A stretch of DNA of 17,290 nucleotides from assembly GCA_002728175.1 (NCBI GenBank), contig PBVH01000034.1:17680-34969 (forward strand), read 5' to 3'. Position 1 is the first letter of the stretch, and the number at the start of each line of letters is the position of its first letter. Below are positions 7,838-15,700 of this stretch, piece after piece. A model generated the notes under the pieces. The model ran no database searches and was not told the DNA's origin. It saw only the letters and a program-made list of their open reading frames with translations. Source of the stretch: Flavobacteriales bacterium (GTDB taxonomy: Bacteria; Bacteroidota; Bacteroidia; Flavobacteriales; BACL11). The position numbers and the translations under genes are program-made.

Positions 7838-8701
7838 ATGAGACAACTTAAAATCACTAAGCAGGTAACAAATAGGGAAACTGCATCTTTAGATAAATAT
7901 TTACAAGAAATCGGTAGGGTTGAATTAATTACCGCTGAAGAAGAAGTTGAACTAGCCCAAAAAATTAAAGCAGGTGATGAACGAGCTCTTGATAAATTAA
8001 CAAAAGCAAATTTACGATTTGTTGTTTCAGTAGCAAAGCAATATCAAAATCAAGGCCTTACTTTACCGGATTTAATTAATGAGGGCAACCTAGGACTAAT
8101 CAAAGCTGCAAAAAGATTTGACGAAACAAGAGGATTTAAATTTATTTCCTATGCAGTTTGGTGGATACGTCAATCTATACTACAAGCACTTGCTGAACAA
8201 TCAAGAATTGTTAGGCTTCCTTTAAATAAAATTGGATCAATAAACAAAATCAATAAGGCTTATGCTAAACTTGAACAACAATTTGAAAGACCACCAACAG
8301 CTGAAGAAATTGCTGACTTAGTAGAACTATCAATTACAGAGGTAAAACAATCTCTTAGAAATACTGGAAGACATGTCTCAATGGATGCACCTTTAATTGA
8401 TGGCGAAGATAGTAATCTGTATGATGTAATGGGTTCTGATGAAAGTCCAAACCCTGATGCAGATTTAATGCTTGAATCTCTTAGAGAAGAAATAAGAAGA
8501 GCCTTAGACACACTTACACCAAGAGAAGCAGATGTAGTTTCTTCTTATTTTGGATTAAACGCCGGACACGCAATGACTCTTGAAGAAATAGGTGAGAAAT
8601 TTGACCTTACGAGAGAGAGAGTAAGACAAATTAAAGAAAAGGCTGTCAGAAGACTCAAACAAACATCAAGAAGTAAAATTTTAAAAACCTATTTAGGCTA
8701 A
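7838..8701 (+). CDS. rpoD: Primary sigma factor RpoD (sigma-70 family, compact Bacteroidota type)
   Basis: A 287-residue principal sigma factor that directs RNA polymerase to housekeeping promoters. It begins MRQLKITKQVTNRETASLDKYL and lacks the long region 1.1 and spacer of E. coli RpoD, as is usual in Bacteroidota. Region 1.2 is at about 15-50. Region 2 (about 55-125) holds DLINEGNLGLIKAAKRFD, KFISYAVWWIRQSI (the -10 reading and melting helix) and the AEQSRIVRLPLN junction. Region 3 is about 130-205. Region 4 (about 218-275) holds TPREADVV and the helix-turn-helix LEEIGEKFDLTRERVRQIKEKAVRRL that reads the upstream element. The divergent promoters seen in this window (TAnnTTTG) fit this type of sigma factor. 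A hairpin terminator begins 5 nt after the stop. Confidence 0.97.
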   Translation: MRQLKITKQVTNRETASLDKYLQEIGRVELITAEEEVELAQKIKAGDERALDKLTKANLRFVVSVAKQYQNQGLTLPDLINEGNLGLIKAAKRFDETRGFKFISYAVWWIRQSILQALAEQSRIVRLPLNKIGSINKINKAYAKLEQQFERPPTAEEIADLVELSITEVKQSLRNTGRHVSMDAPLIDGEDSNLYDVMGSDESPNPDADLMLESLREEIRRALDTLTPREADVVSSYFGLNAGHAMTLEEIGEKFDLTRERVRQIKEKAVRRLKQTSRSKILKTYLG

Positions 8702-8705
8702 CTAT

Positions 8706-8731
8706 AAGAGGTGATTTTCACCTCTTTTTTT
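8706..8731 (+). terminator. Intrinsic terminator after rpoD
   Basis: Perfect 9-bp stem AAGAGGTGA (8706-8714) with TCACCTCTT (8718-8726) and a TTT loop, followed by T to 8731. It probably ends the rpsO-pnp-rpoD transcription unit. The rpe start is 14 nt beyond it. Confidence 0.88.
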
Positions 8732-8744
8732 ATATTTATAAAAC

Positions 8745-9395
8745 ATGTCTCATTTAATAGCACCTTCAATTTTAGCTGCAAATTTTGGAAATTTAGATAA
8801 TGACTGTGAGATGCTTAATAATAGTCAAGCTGATTGGTTTCATATTGATGTTATGGACGGTGTATTTGTTCCAAATATTTCATTTGGCACTCCAGTAATA
8901 AAAAGTATAAAAAAAATTGCAAGAAAAACAATGGATGTTCACTTAATGATTATTGAACCAGATAAATATATAAATCTATTTAGAGATCTTGGATCAGATA
9001 TACTTACCATACATTATGAAGCATGTACTCATCTTCACAGGACTGTTGATGCAATTAGACAAGCAGGAATGAAAGCAGGTATTGCACTCAATCCTCACAC
9101 TCCTGTCAACTTATTATTAGATATAGTCACTGATATTGATCTAGTTTGCTTGATGTCTGTAAATCCAGGTTTTGGAGGGCAATCATTCATTGAAAATACT
9201 TACAAAAAGATAACTGAACTAAATGATTTAAAAATAAAAACAAACAGTAATTTTTTGATTGAAATTGATGGTGGTGTTAATTCTGAAAATGCTCCAAAAC
9301 TAATCGAATGTGGAGCAAATGTTTTAGTTGCAGGAAGTTTTGTTTTTAAATCTGCAAATCCTATTAACACTATTGCACATTTAAAATCTATTTAA
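8745..9395 (+). CDS. rpe: Ribulose-phosphate 3-epimerase
   Basis: A 216-residue TIM-barrel enzyme of the pentose phosphate pathway that interconverts ribulose 5-phosphate and xylulose 5-phosphate. Seen: the N-terminal IAPSILAANFGNL; HIDVMDGVFVPNISFG, with metal/catalytic residues H33 and D35; MDVHLMI with H66; MSVNPGFGGQSF, the phosphate-contacting loop; and EIDGGV with D175, the second catalytic aspartate. VLVAGSFVF closes the phosphate site. All key residues are present and length is normal. The ATG lies 13 nt after the T-run of the rpoD terminator. The only promoter-like sequence there is an imperfect TATATTTA at 8731-8738, which would give a nearly leaderless mRNA. The stop overlaps that of the convergent dehydrogenase-like gene by 4 nt. 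Confidence 0.97.
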   Translation: MSHLIAPSILAANFGNLDNDCEMLNNSQADWFHIDVMDGVFVPNISFGTPVIKSIKKIARKTMDVHLMIIEPDKYINLFRDLGSDILTIHYEACTHLHRTVDAIRQAGMKAGIALNPHTPVNLLLDIVTDIDLVCLMSVNPGFGGQSFIENTYKKITELNDLKIKTNSNFLIEIDGGVNSENAPKLIECGANVLVAGSFVFKSANPINTIAHLKSI

Positions 9396-10585
9396 GCATT
9401 AATAAAATCTCTTAAATATTCAAAATTTTGAGTTAAATCTCCATCTTTACAAATAGTAGCACCTTCTAAAATAGAGTTATTTGAATGCAAAATTGGAATA
9501 ACATATTTGATTAAATTTTCACCAAAATCCTTTGAAGCATCTTTTGGTAATTCACATGGAAGATTATCTACTGCCATTACCGCAACAACATCATCCCTCA
9601 TGAAATCATCTTCATCTTCAGTTAATTTATTGTACCCATAAATTGGGTCAGTTATTTTTGACGCTCTAATTGTTGTTGCTACCGGTCCATCAATATCACA
9701 AGAAACATCAGCAATTACTGAAATATTAAATTGTTTCGATCTAACATCCTCTCTAGTGAACAAGTATGGTGCTCCGTTTGCATAAAAATGGCCAGCAAAG
9801 TAAATAGTAGTTTTTGATACAAATTTCATAAAAGAAGATTTGTACTCTTTATAGTTATTAATAAAATCTAAAAAATTTGACTTCTTTTTATCAATTCGTT
9901 CATTGTAATCTAATACGTCAATATTTAAAAAAACTGGATAATTAAATTCCTTGGTTAAATAATCATTCTGATTAACTTCAGTAACATTTAATTTTATTAA
10001 TGTTTCTAAAATTCCTTTTCCTACTCTACCCTTTCCAGTTACTAATAGTTTTTCATTTTTCAAAATAACTTTTTTAAGTTGATTATCCATTTCTTTTCTA
10101 TCAAAACATAAATGTGCTGGTTTTAAATTAAATAAGTTTGTTTTTAGTCCATACGTCAATAATCCATTGTAGGCACCTATAATACCCGCATATCTTCCAA
10201 AACCTAAAATTCTTTTCCCATTATCAAACTTTAGAACTTCGTAATCAATCATTCTAATGTTTAAACTTATCATCTTTTTTAAAAGGTCACGATTATAAGC
10301 TTGTTTCTTAATCGTATGAGAGAAAAAAAAATAAGTCTTATGAGAAATTAAACGATCAATTGGAACTTCTTTAATTCCAAACAAAATATCACAAAAACTA
10401 ATATCTTCTAAAACTGAAATATTATTTAGTAAATATTCATGATCAGAATAGCACCGGAATTTACAAGATTGAACATAAATTTCAATATTAGGAAAATCAT
10501 TAATAATTCTTTTACATTGAGATGGAGAAAACGGAGTACGTCTATCCACAGGAATTTTTTCTTCTCTTAGAATACCTAATTTCAT
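9392..10585 (-). CDS. Saccharopine/alanine dehydrogenase-like NAD(P)-dependent oxidoreductase
   Basis: A 397-residue protein from the ATG at 10585-10583. An in-frame TTG at 10603 would add six residues, but it is the end of a -7 promoter element, so the ATG is preferred. The N-terminal domain (MKLGILREEKIPVDRRTPFSP) is the AlaDh_PNT fold. KLLVTGKGRVGKG near residue 187 is a dinucleotide-binding loop. The C-terminal parts VIADVSCDIDGPVA, SKITDPIYGYN and AVDNLPCELPKDASKDFGENL resemble the lysine-2-oxoglutarate reductase (LOR) domain of lysine-degrading LKR/SDH and fungal-type saccharopine dehydrogenases. The substrate is not certain: alanine, saccharopine or another amino-acid-derived imine are possible. 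No other lysine-catabolism gene is nearby. It is divergent from ssrA and convergent with rpe. Confidence 0.8.
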   Translation of the reverse strand: MKLGILREEKIPVDRRTPFSPSQCKRIINDFPNIEIYVQSCKFRCYSDHEYLLNNISVLEDISFCDILFGIKEVPIDRLISHKTYFFFSHTIKKQAYNRDLLKKMISLNIRMIDYEVLKFDNGKRILGFGRYAGIIGAYNGLLTYGLKTNLFNLKPAHLCFDRKEMDNQLKKVILKNEKLLVTGKGRVGKGILETLIKLNVTEVNQNDYLTKEFNYPVFLNIDVLDYNERIDKKKSNFLDFINNYKEYKSSFMKFVSKTTIYFAGHFYANGAPYLFTREDVRSKQFNISVIADVSCDIDGPVATTIRASKITDPIYGYNKLTEDEDDFMRDDVVAVMAVDNLPCELPKDASKDFGENLIKYVIPILHSNNSILEGATICKDGDLTQNFEYLRDFINA

Positions 10586-10600
10586 ACTTAAAAATAAGTA

Positions 10601-10608
10601 CAAAAATA
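10601..10608 (-). promoter_or_regulatory. -7 element for the dehydrogenase-like gene (TATTTTTG on the minus strand)
   Basis: Exact TAnnTTTG on the minus strand, ending 15 nt before the ATG at 10585. Its last three bases are the alternative TTG start, which argues against that start. The leader would be about 10 nt or less. Confidence 0.5.
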
Positions 10609-10640
10609 TATAATAGAACTGAGTTAAGTAGTTAATTTAT

Positions 10641-10648
10641 TATTTTTG
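10641..10648 (+). promoter_or_regulatory. -7 element for ssrA (TATTTTTG)
   Basis: Exact TAnnTTTG 22 nt before the mature tmRNA 5' end at 10671. That leaves room for a short 5' leader to be removed by RNase P. The same 8-mer serves the divergent gene on the other strand, with the two elements 32 nt apart. Confidence 0.55.
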
Positions 10649-10670
10649 CATATAATGTTCTTTAAATACT

Positions 10671-11034
10671 GGGGCTGAATGGATTTGACAGCAATTGAAA
10701 TTTTATAACAAGCATGTCGAGCATTGTATTTTAGCTCGTAAAAATTAAAGTACAATTTTTAATTGGCGAAAATAATTACGCTTTAGCTGCCTAATTTATA
10801 TAATTAGTTAAGCTTTTGTCTCTTTAAGGGTCCTTCTGAAACCTTTATCTGAGGCATAATAAATTCAGGATAGATTTATTTATTTCTTGGCTAAATAAAC
10901 GACTAATTACAAGATAAGAAGAAGTGTTGGAATCATCTATCCTATCTTCTTTCGAAAATAAAATGATGATAAACATGTAGAAACTTATAGGATCTTTTGT
11001 TTGGACGTGGGTTCGAAACCCACCAGCTCCACTA
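10671..11034 (+). ncRNA. ssrA: Transfer-messenger RNA (tmRNA), tag (A)GENNYALAA
   Basis: tmRNA rescues stalled ribosomes with SmpB and adds a degradation tag to the unfinished protein. Seen: 5' GGGGCTG (10671-10677) pairs fully (one G-U) with CAGCTCC (11024-11030) as the acceptor stem. The T-arm is GTGGG (11007-11011), loop TTCGAAA, CCCAC (11019-11023). The 5' end continues as GAATGGATTTGACAGC, typical of tmRNA. The tag frame starts at GGC 10765 and reads GENNYALAA, ending at TAA 10792-10794, with the ALAA end recognised by ClpXP-type proteases. The discriminator A is 11031. The following three bases are CTA rather than CCA, so CCA is probably added after processing. Pseudoknot regions fill the middle but were not folded base by base. 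A terminator begins at 11038. Confidence 0.97.
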
Positions 11035-11037
11035 GAT

Positions 11038-11066
11038 GAACCTGCTTTTAGCAGGTTCTTTTTTTT
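11038..11066 (+). terminator. Intrinsic terminator after ssrA
   Basis: Perfect 8-bp GC-containing stem GAACCTGC (11038-11045) with GCAGGTTC (11051-11058), loop TTTTA, and eight T (11059-11066). Confidence 0.92.
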
Positions 11067-11071
11067 ATAGA

Positions 11072-11079
11072 TATATTTG
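11072..11079 (+). promoter_or_regulatory. -7 element before the sulfotransferase-like gene (TATATTTG)
   Basis: Exact TAnnTTTG just after the ssrA terminator. Transcription would begin close to the ATG at 11083, so either the mRNA is leaderless or translation starts at the later ATG 11152. Confidence 0.5.
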
Positions 11080-11082
11080 CAA

Positions 11083-11898
11083 ATGCCTTTTACGAATCAT
11101 ATTTATAAATTTAGAAGAAAAATTTATTACCTATTAAGAAGACTGGTTCTTATGATTCCTAACTTTATTTTTTCTAAAAAAGATCATATATATCTTTTTA
11201 TTTTAAGCCCACCATTTTCTGGATCAACATTGTTAAATCAAATTATTTCATCTTCAAAAAATGTTAGTTGTAACAATAATATTGGGACTAGAGAAGGTCA
11301 AACACTTCCAGGAGTTAAAAAAATAATGTTTGATAAAAAAAGATGGGATGAAAAAAAACAGATACCATGGAAAAAAATTAAAAAAATTTGGAGGTCACAC
11401 TGGTTTCTAAAGAAACCTATACTATTAGATAAAAGTATTCCAAATATTATGAGAGTTGATCAATTAAAAGATGTTTTTTACCCAAACTATTTTATATGTA
11501 TGGTTAGAAATCCGTATGCAATATGCGAAGGAGTTATGAGAAGAAGTAATAAATCCGCTGAAGTGGCAGCTAAGTTTACACTCAAGTGCTTTAAATATCA
11601 AATGAAAAATATTAACAGTAATAAAGATATTTTATTTTTTAGTTATGAAGATTTATGTGAAAACACAACAAATACAATCAATAAAATTAAACAACACGTT
11701 AATAAACTTGATGATATAAATACAAATCAAAAGTTCAAAGCTCATAACTTTAAAACAAAAAAATCAATGCACATTACCAATTTAAACGATGAAAAAATAA
11801 AAAAAATTCAACAAAAGGATTTGTTGATCATTAACAAGCACTTTAGAGAAAATAAAGATGTTTTAGATTTTTTTAATTATAAAATAATTAGTTATTAA
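11083..11898 (+). CDS. Sulfotransferase-like protein (PAPS-dependent fold)
   Basis: A 271-residue protein from ATG 11083; a TTG six bases earlier is part of a -7 element and is rejected. ATG 11152 would give 248 residues, starting just before the first strand, and is a fair alternative. Seen: YLFILSPPFSGSTLLNQII, a P-loop-like 5'-phosphosulfate binding motif (SPPFSGST at 42-49); LLDKSIPN; and MVRNPYAICEGVMRRS near 140, the 3'-phosphate binding motif with R142. The serine usually found eight residues after that arginine is glycine here. The basic, aromatic N-terminal stretch HIYKFRRKIYYLLRRLVL could sit at the membrane. Acceptor unknown: a surface sugar or lipid is a guess. It stands alone after ssrA with no sulfate-activation gene nearby. 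The C-terminal half is lysine- and asparagine-rich, like its neighbours. Confidence 0.7.
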   Translation: MPFTNHIYKFRRKIYYLLRRLVLMIPNFIFSKKDHIYLFILSPPFSGSTLLNQIISSSKNVSCNNNIGTREGQTLPGVKKIMFDKKRWDEKKQIPWKKIKKIWRSHWFLKKPILLDKSIPNIMRVDQLKDVFYPNYFICMVRNPYAICEGVMRRSNKSAEVAAKFTLKCFKYQMKNINSNKDILFFSYEDLCENTTNTINKIKQHVNKLDDINTNQKFKAHNFKTKKSMHITNLNDEKIKKIQQKDLLIINKHFRENKDVLDFFNYKIISY

Positions 11899-11962
11899 AA
11901 ATTTATCTTAATAACTTGTTATTTTATCAACAAATATTTCTTATTTGTCAATTTTAATATAA

Positions 11963-11970
11963 TACATTTG
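11963..11970 (+). promoter_or_regulatory. -7 element before the SHOCT-like secreted protein gene (TACATTTG)
   Basis: Exact TAnnTTTG 16 nt before ATG 11987. A TTTG at 11944-11947 is 15 nt upstream, shorter than the usual spacing of about 19. A weak hairpin ACAAATA/TATTTGT (11930-11948) overlaps this upstream site. Confidence 0.5.
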
Positions 11971-11986
11971 AAAAAAAACAATTAAC

Positions 11987-12631
11987 ATGAGACATATTAT
12001 TTTAACACTTGCTATTTTTCCTTACCTTTTATTTTCACAATCAGATTTAAATTATCAACAAACCCAGGACATTCAGTATTATAAGAATATTAAGAATGGT
12101 ACTAAATTTAATTCGTATACAACAAAAAATGGATTAAAAATTTCCAAAGGTGATATAATTACAATAGGAAGACCTTTCTCAAAAAAAGAAAATGTAAAAA
12201 TTAATGATGAATTTAAAAATATTGTTGTTGGTGATGTTAGTGGCACATATATACATGACTATAAATATTTAAATCAAAAATATAAAGACGAACAAGTTAT
12301 AGTCTCTGAAATTTATGTGACTCATGAAAAATACAAAGGATATAAACTCCTTTACAACAAAAAAGAAATGCCATTATATGTAAGTATTTATGTAAAATCA
12401 GCTAATAAAAGTGATAATATTTCAAGTTTTTTTGGTGACTCCAAAAAAACAATTTTAAATATTGAAAAGGCTCTCATAGAAATGGAAATAATTAATCCAA
12501 ACGCTCCACTTTCCAGAGAAGAAGCTATAAAAAAACTAAGAGAAAGTAAGGATCTCATGGAACTAGATATGATGAGTAAAGAAGAATATGAAAAGTTAAA
12601 GAAAAAACTAACACCTATAATTAAGCAATAA
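11987..12631 (+). CDS. Secreted protein of unknown function with C-terminal SHOCT-like helix pair
   Basis: A 214-residue exported protein. Residues 1-18 are a signal peptide (MRHIILTLAIFPYLLFSQ), with cleavage near FS/QS. The middle (about 25-160) is lysine-, tyrosine- and asparagine-rich with predicted beta strands, including GLKISKGDIITIGRP, and has no cysteine or catalytic motif that I recognise. The C-terminus (176-212), with EEAIKKLRESKDLMELDMM and SKEEYEKLKKKLTPII, has the form of a SHOCT domain: two short helices around a turn with MSKEEYEKLKKKL. SHOCT is an oligomerisation-type domain often found at protein ends, so that part is inferred by pattern. Similar small exported proteins occur in Flavobacteriia. 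The gene has its own -7 element, so it is probably transcribed separately from the sulfotransferase gene. Cell location: periplasm or outer membrane side. Confidence 0.7.
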   Translation: MRHIILTLAIFPYLLFSQSDLNYQQTQDIQYYKNIKNGTKFNSYTTKNGLKISKGDIITIGRPFSKKENVKINDEFKNIVVGDVSGTYIHDYKYLNQKYKDEQVIVSEIYVTHEKYKGYKLLYNKKEMPLYVSIYVKSANKSDNISSFFGDSKKTILNIEKALIEMEIINPNAPLSREEAIKKLRESKDLMELDMMSKEEYEKLKKKLTPIIKQ

Positions 12632-12708
12632 TAAACATAACTTTTTAACAATTTTTTTTCCGATCTAAGATCTATTAGATTTTGTAGCATAAATAATATC
12701 TGTTTTTA

Positions 12709-12716
12709 TACCTTTG
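12709..12716 (+). promoter_or_regulatory. -7 element before the giant surface protein gene (TACCTTTG)
   Basis: Exact TAnnTTTG 27 nt before ATG 12744. A TTTG at 12681-12684 lies 24 nt upstream, slightly longer than the usual spacing, and could be the -33 element. Confidence 0.5.
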
Positions 12717-12729
12717 CTCGAAGAGCAAA
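12713..12729. promoter_or_regulatory. Inverted repeat over the promoter/leader of the giant surface protein gene
   Basis: TTTGCTC (12713-12719) and GAGCAAA (12723-12729) form a perfect 7-bp inverted repeat with a GAA centre. The left arm includes the TTTG of the -7 element. It has no T-run after it, so it is not a terminator. An operator or a 5'-end mRNA hairpin is possible. Confidence 0.35.
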
Positions 12730-12743
12730 ACAAGTATAAAGAA

Positions 12744-15700
12744 ATGCGGCAAATTAAAGCTACAATATTATTTATTGTACTCTTTTTTGGTATAAAAAAC
12801 AATGCATTATCACAATGTGTTGATGGAAACTTTGATGTTCCTGACTGTATACAAGTTGGAGTTCCAGTAACGTTTATAAACACATCAATTGATAACAATA
12901 CCGGTGGAAACTCGTATTGTAATAATACAGAATATTATTGGGATGTTAGAGATAATTCTGGAAATAGCATATATACTGGATCTTTTACTCCTTCTTTTAA
13001 TTTAAGTAACTTTACATTCCCATACGCTGGTAGTTTTGTCGTTGAAATATTTCCATATATCCCACTTAATGCATGGCAAACCAATCAATGTTGTCCTGGA
13101 GGATGGGGAAATATATGGACAGATCCTTGGCAACAAAATGTTATTGTTGTAGATTCTTTAATTAGTATACAAAGTAATGATTCTATATCTATATGTGTAG
13201 GTCCAGCTGGAGGAAGTATTGACACAAGTGATCTAAATATCCAAATCAACAATAGTATTGGTTCTCTGGATTTCTCATGGATTGCAAGTCCCTCTGGAGA
13301 TCAATTTTTCACAACCAACCCATCTGGTATTGATCAAAATGATAATGAAATTCAGCTTATAGTTACAGATCTTGCAACTGGATGTTCTGCTACAAAAACA
13401 ATTTATTTATCAATAGCTCAAACAAGTCTTGATCCTGGATTTACAACATCAGCTGTAAATGTTTCAACTGGTTGTTCAAATGATTCATTAATATTCATAG
13501 CTAACGATTCTAGTAGTAATAGTATAAACTGGTATATTAATAACAGTATTTTGATTGGAACCTCAAACACTATTTCAACAACTTTATCTACATATATCTC
13601 AAATAATACTTCTGTAAATGTATCTTTAACATTGCTCGATACAATTGTTGGATGTGTAGTTACTAGTGATTCTAATTTTATTTTCACAGCCCCTCCATTT
13701 ATCGCATTGGATACGTCAATAACAAATACTAATCTTCCAACACATTATGATACGACATTTCATGGTTTTAGTGGATGTAATACTGTAAACGGTCAAATCA
13801 ACTTAACCTTTAGCAACTCCAATATTACAGTTGGAAACCAAAATATTGATTCACTAGTTTTCTTATGGCCTGATTCAACCACATCAATTTTAACTGATTC
13901 TCTCCTATTAAACTTTTTATTAAATGGCTCCGTAAGTAATACATTTACATTGGGTTCTGTAAATCAAACTTTTAGTGTAATAGCATACAACAGTGACGGC
14001 TGTAGTTATTCCACTGATTATACTGTATTAAGCGGAGGTTCAGGAAATATAAATGGATTAAACAGTATTGGTTACTCATTTATTAGTTCAACACTTTGCA
14101 GTGATACAAATACTTGGTTTTATTTAACAAATCCTTTATCAGTTCCGCCGAATCAACCAATATTGGAAATTGGAGCGAATGATATTGTAACATGGAGAAT
14201 ATATTGTGAATATGACAACCCTCAGCAATTTGATTATGTAGAAGAATGGGATGCAGATGAATATGCATCAAATATGTTACTCCTTCCTAATGGAGATTCT
14301 GCTGTTGTATTTAGATATACATTTCCCTCTAGTTCCTGCCCATGTACAGGACCGGTTACCCCTTGGGAAGCTTATACAGTTAGTGTAGACTTAGATAGAT
14401 TTTGTAATCCAAACCTTTTATATCAATCTACAGGAGTTCCAATTGAAGACCCTCCAATTGCAAAGTTTAGCACCATAACCCCTCAGTGTAGAGATAATTT
14501 ATTTACTTTTTCTAATGATACGGAAGCTGGTTGTGATGGCTTCTCAGTAAATCAAGATCTTGATAGTCTTTTGGTTTTTCAATGGGATTTTGGAGATTGT
14601 AATAGTACATCAACAATTGGTTATTTACATCCATTCCCTGGAACGCAACATCAATATCAACAACCAGGAGAATACTGGGTTAAACTAACTCTTGAAGCTA
14701 ACTGTGGTACAACATACGATTCAACATTAATAACTGTAAATCCTCTTCCAAATGTATCATTTGACGCCGAACCAGTATGTCAAGGTACAACTACTATTTT
14801 TAATAACTATAGTTACACTGATAGTGCTTATGTTCGAATAGACTCATGCTTTTCACCACCAAAATTAATTACTGTGCCTGCTGGAGGTAATATTGTGGCT
14901 TGGGAATGGATGATTGATACCAATTTTTCTGGTGCTCAACAATATGCCGCATGGGATGCTCTTGGTGAATTTCAAAATATAAATGGCAATTTAACAAATA
15001 TCAATAGTGAGGAAATAGCCTTTTTATTTGATAGTTGTGGAACATATACTGTATGGTTAAAAGCTACTGATGATAAAGGTTGTGATAGTACATATAGTTT
15101 TGATGTGGTTGTTTATGATTTGCCTGAGCCAATATTTTCAACAGAAGAAATTTGTCAAGGGAACTGCACCCCAATAGTTGATTCATCTTACACACATTTA
15201 AATTCTTGCGCTACTAATCCAATAGAAAATTGGCAATTTTATATATATAATACCATTGTTGATACATTATTAGATTCAATTATTTTTAATGATAATACAA
15301 TTGGAGATACATGCTTTAACTTTGACCCCCCTTGTGATTTATTTTCTTCAACAATGTCATATGACTATAACATATGGCTAACTGTTACAGATTCTTTTGG
15401 TTGTATCGATTCAACAATGCAAACTGCAACAGTTTTATGTCAACCAATTGCTGATTTTGACTCAACATATGTTTGTTTTGGAGATAACAAAGTACTAACA
15501 AATCAATCAAGTCCAATTTTGGGAATGGATTGGAAATGGGAAATTGATCCATCTCTTGGATCCTATGTTAATTCTACAGACACCAGCGAGAGTCCCACCT
15601 TTTTATTTGATACGTGTGGTACTTTTTTAGTTAAGTTAATTTTATTAAGTGATAACTGTAACGATACAATTGAAAAATCCATTACAGTATGGTGTTTACC

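Noticed and set aside
10671..11070. Integration of a mobile element at ssrA
   Set aside because: ssrA is a common integration site, but there is no integrase gene and I saw no second copy of the ssrA 3' end downstream.
11930..11948. Terminator after the sulfotransferase-like gene (ACAAATA/TATTTGT)
   Set aside because: The stem has only A-T pairs plus one C-G and no T-run follows, so it is too weak to call.
12388..12898. Two minus-strand frames opposite the SHOCT-like gene and the start of the giant gene
   Set aside because: Both overlap well-supported plus-strand coding with signal peptides. The protein sequences look like reverse-frame translation of AT-rich DNA.
13418..14271. Minus-strand frames opposite the giant surface gene
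   Set aside because: The plus frame is open over 4.5 kb with consistent domain motifs, so these are shadows.
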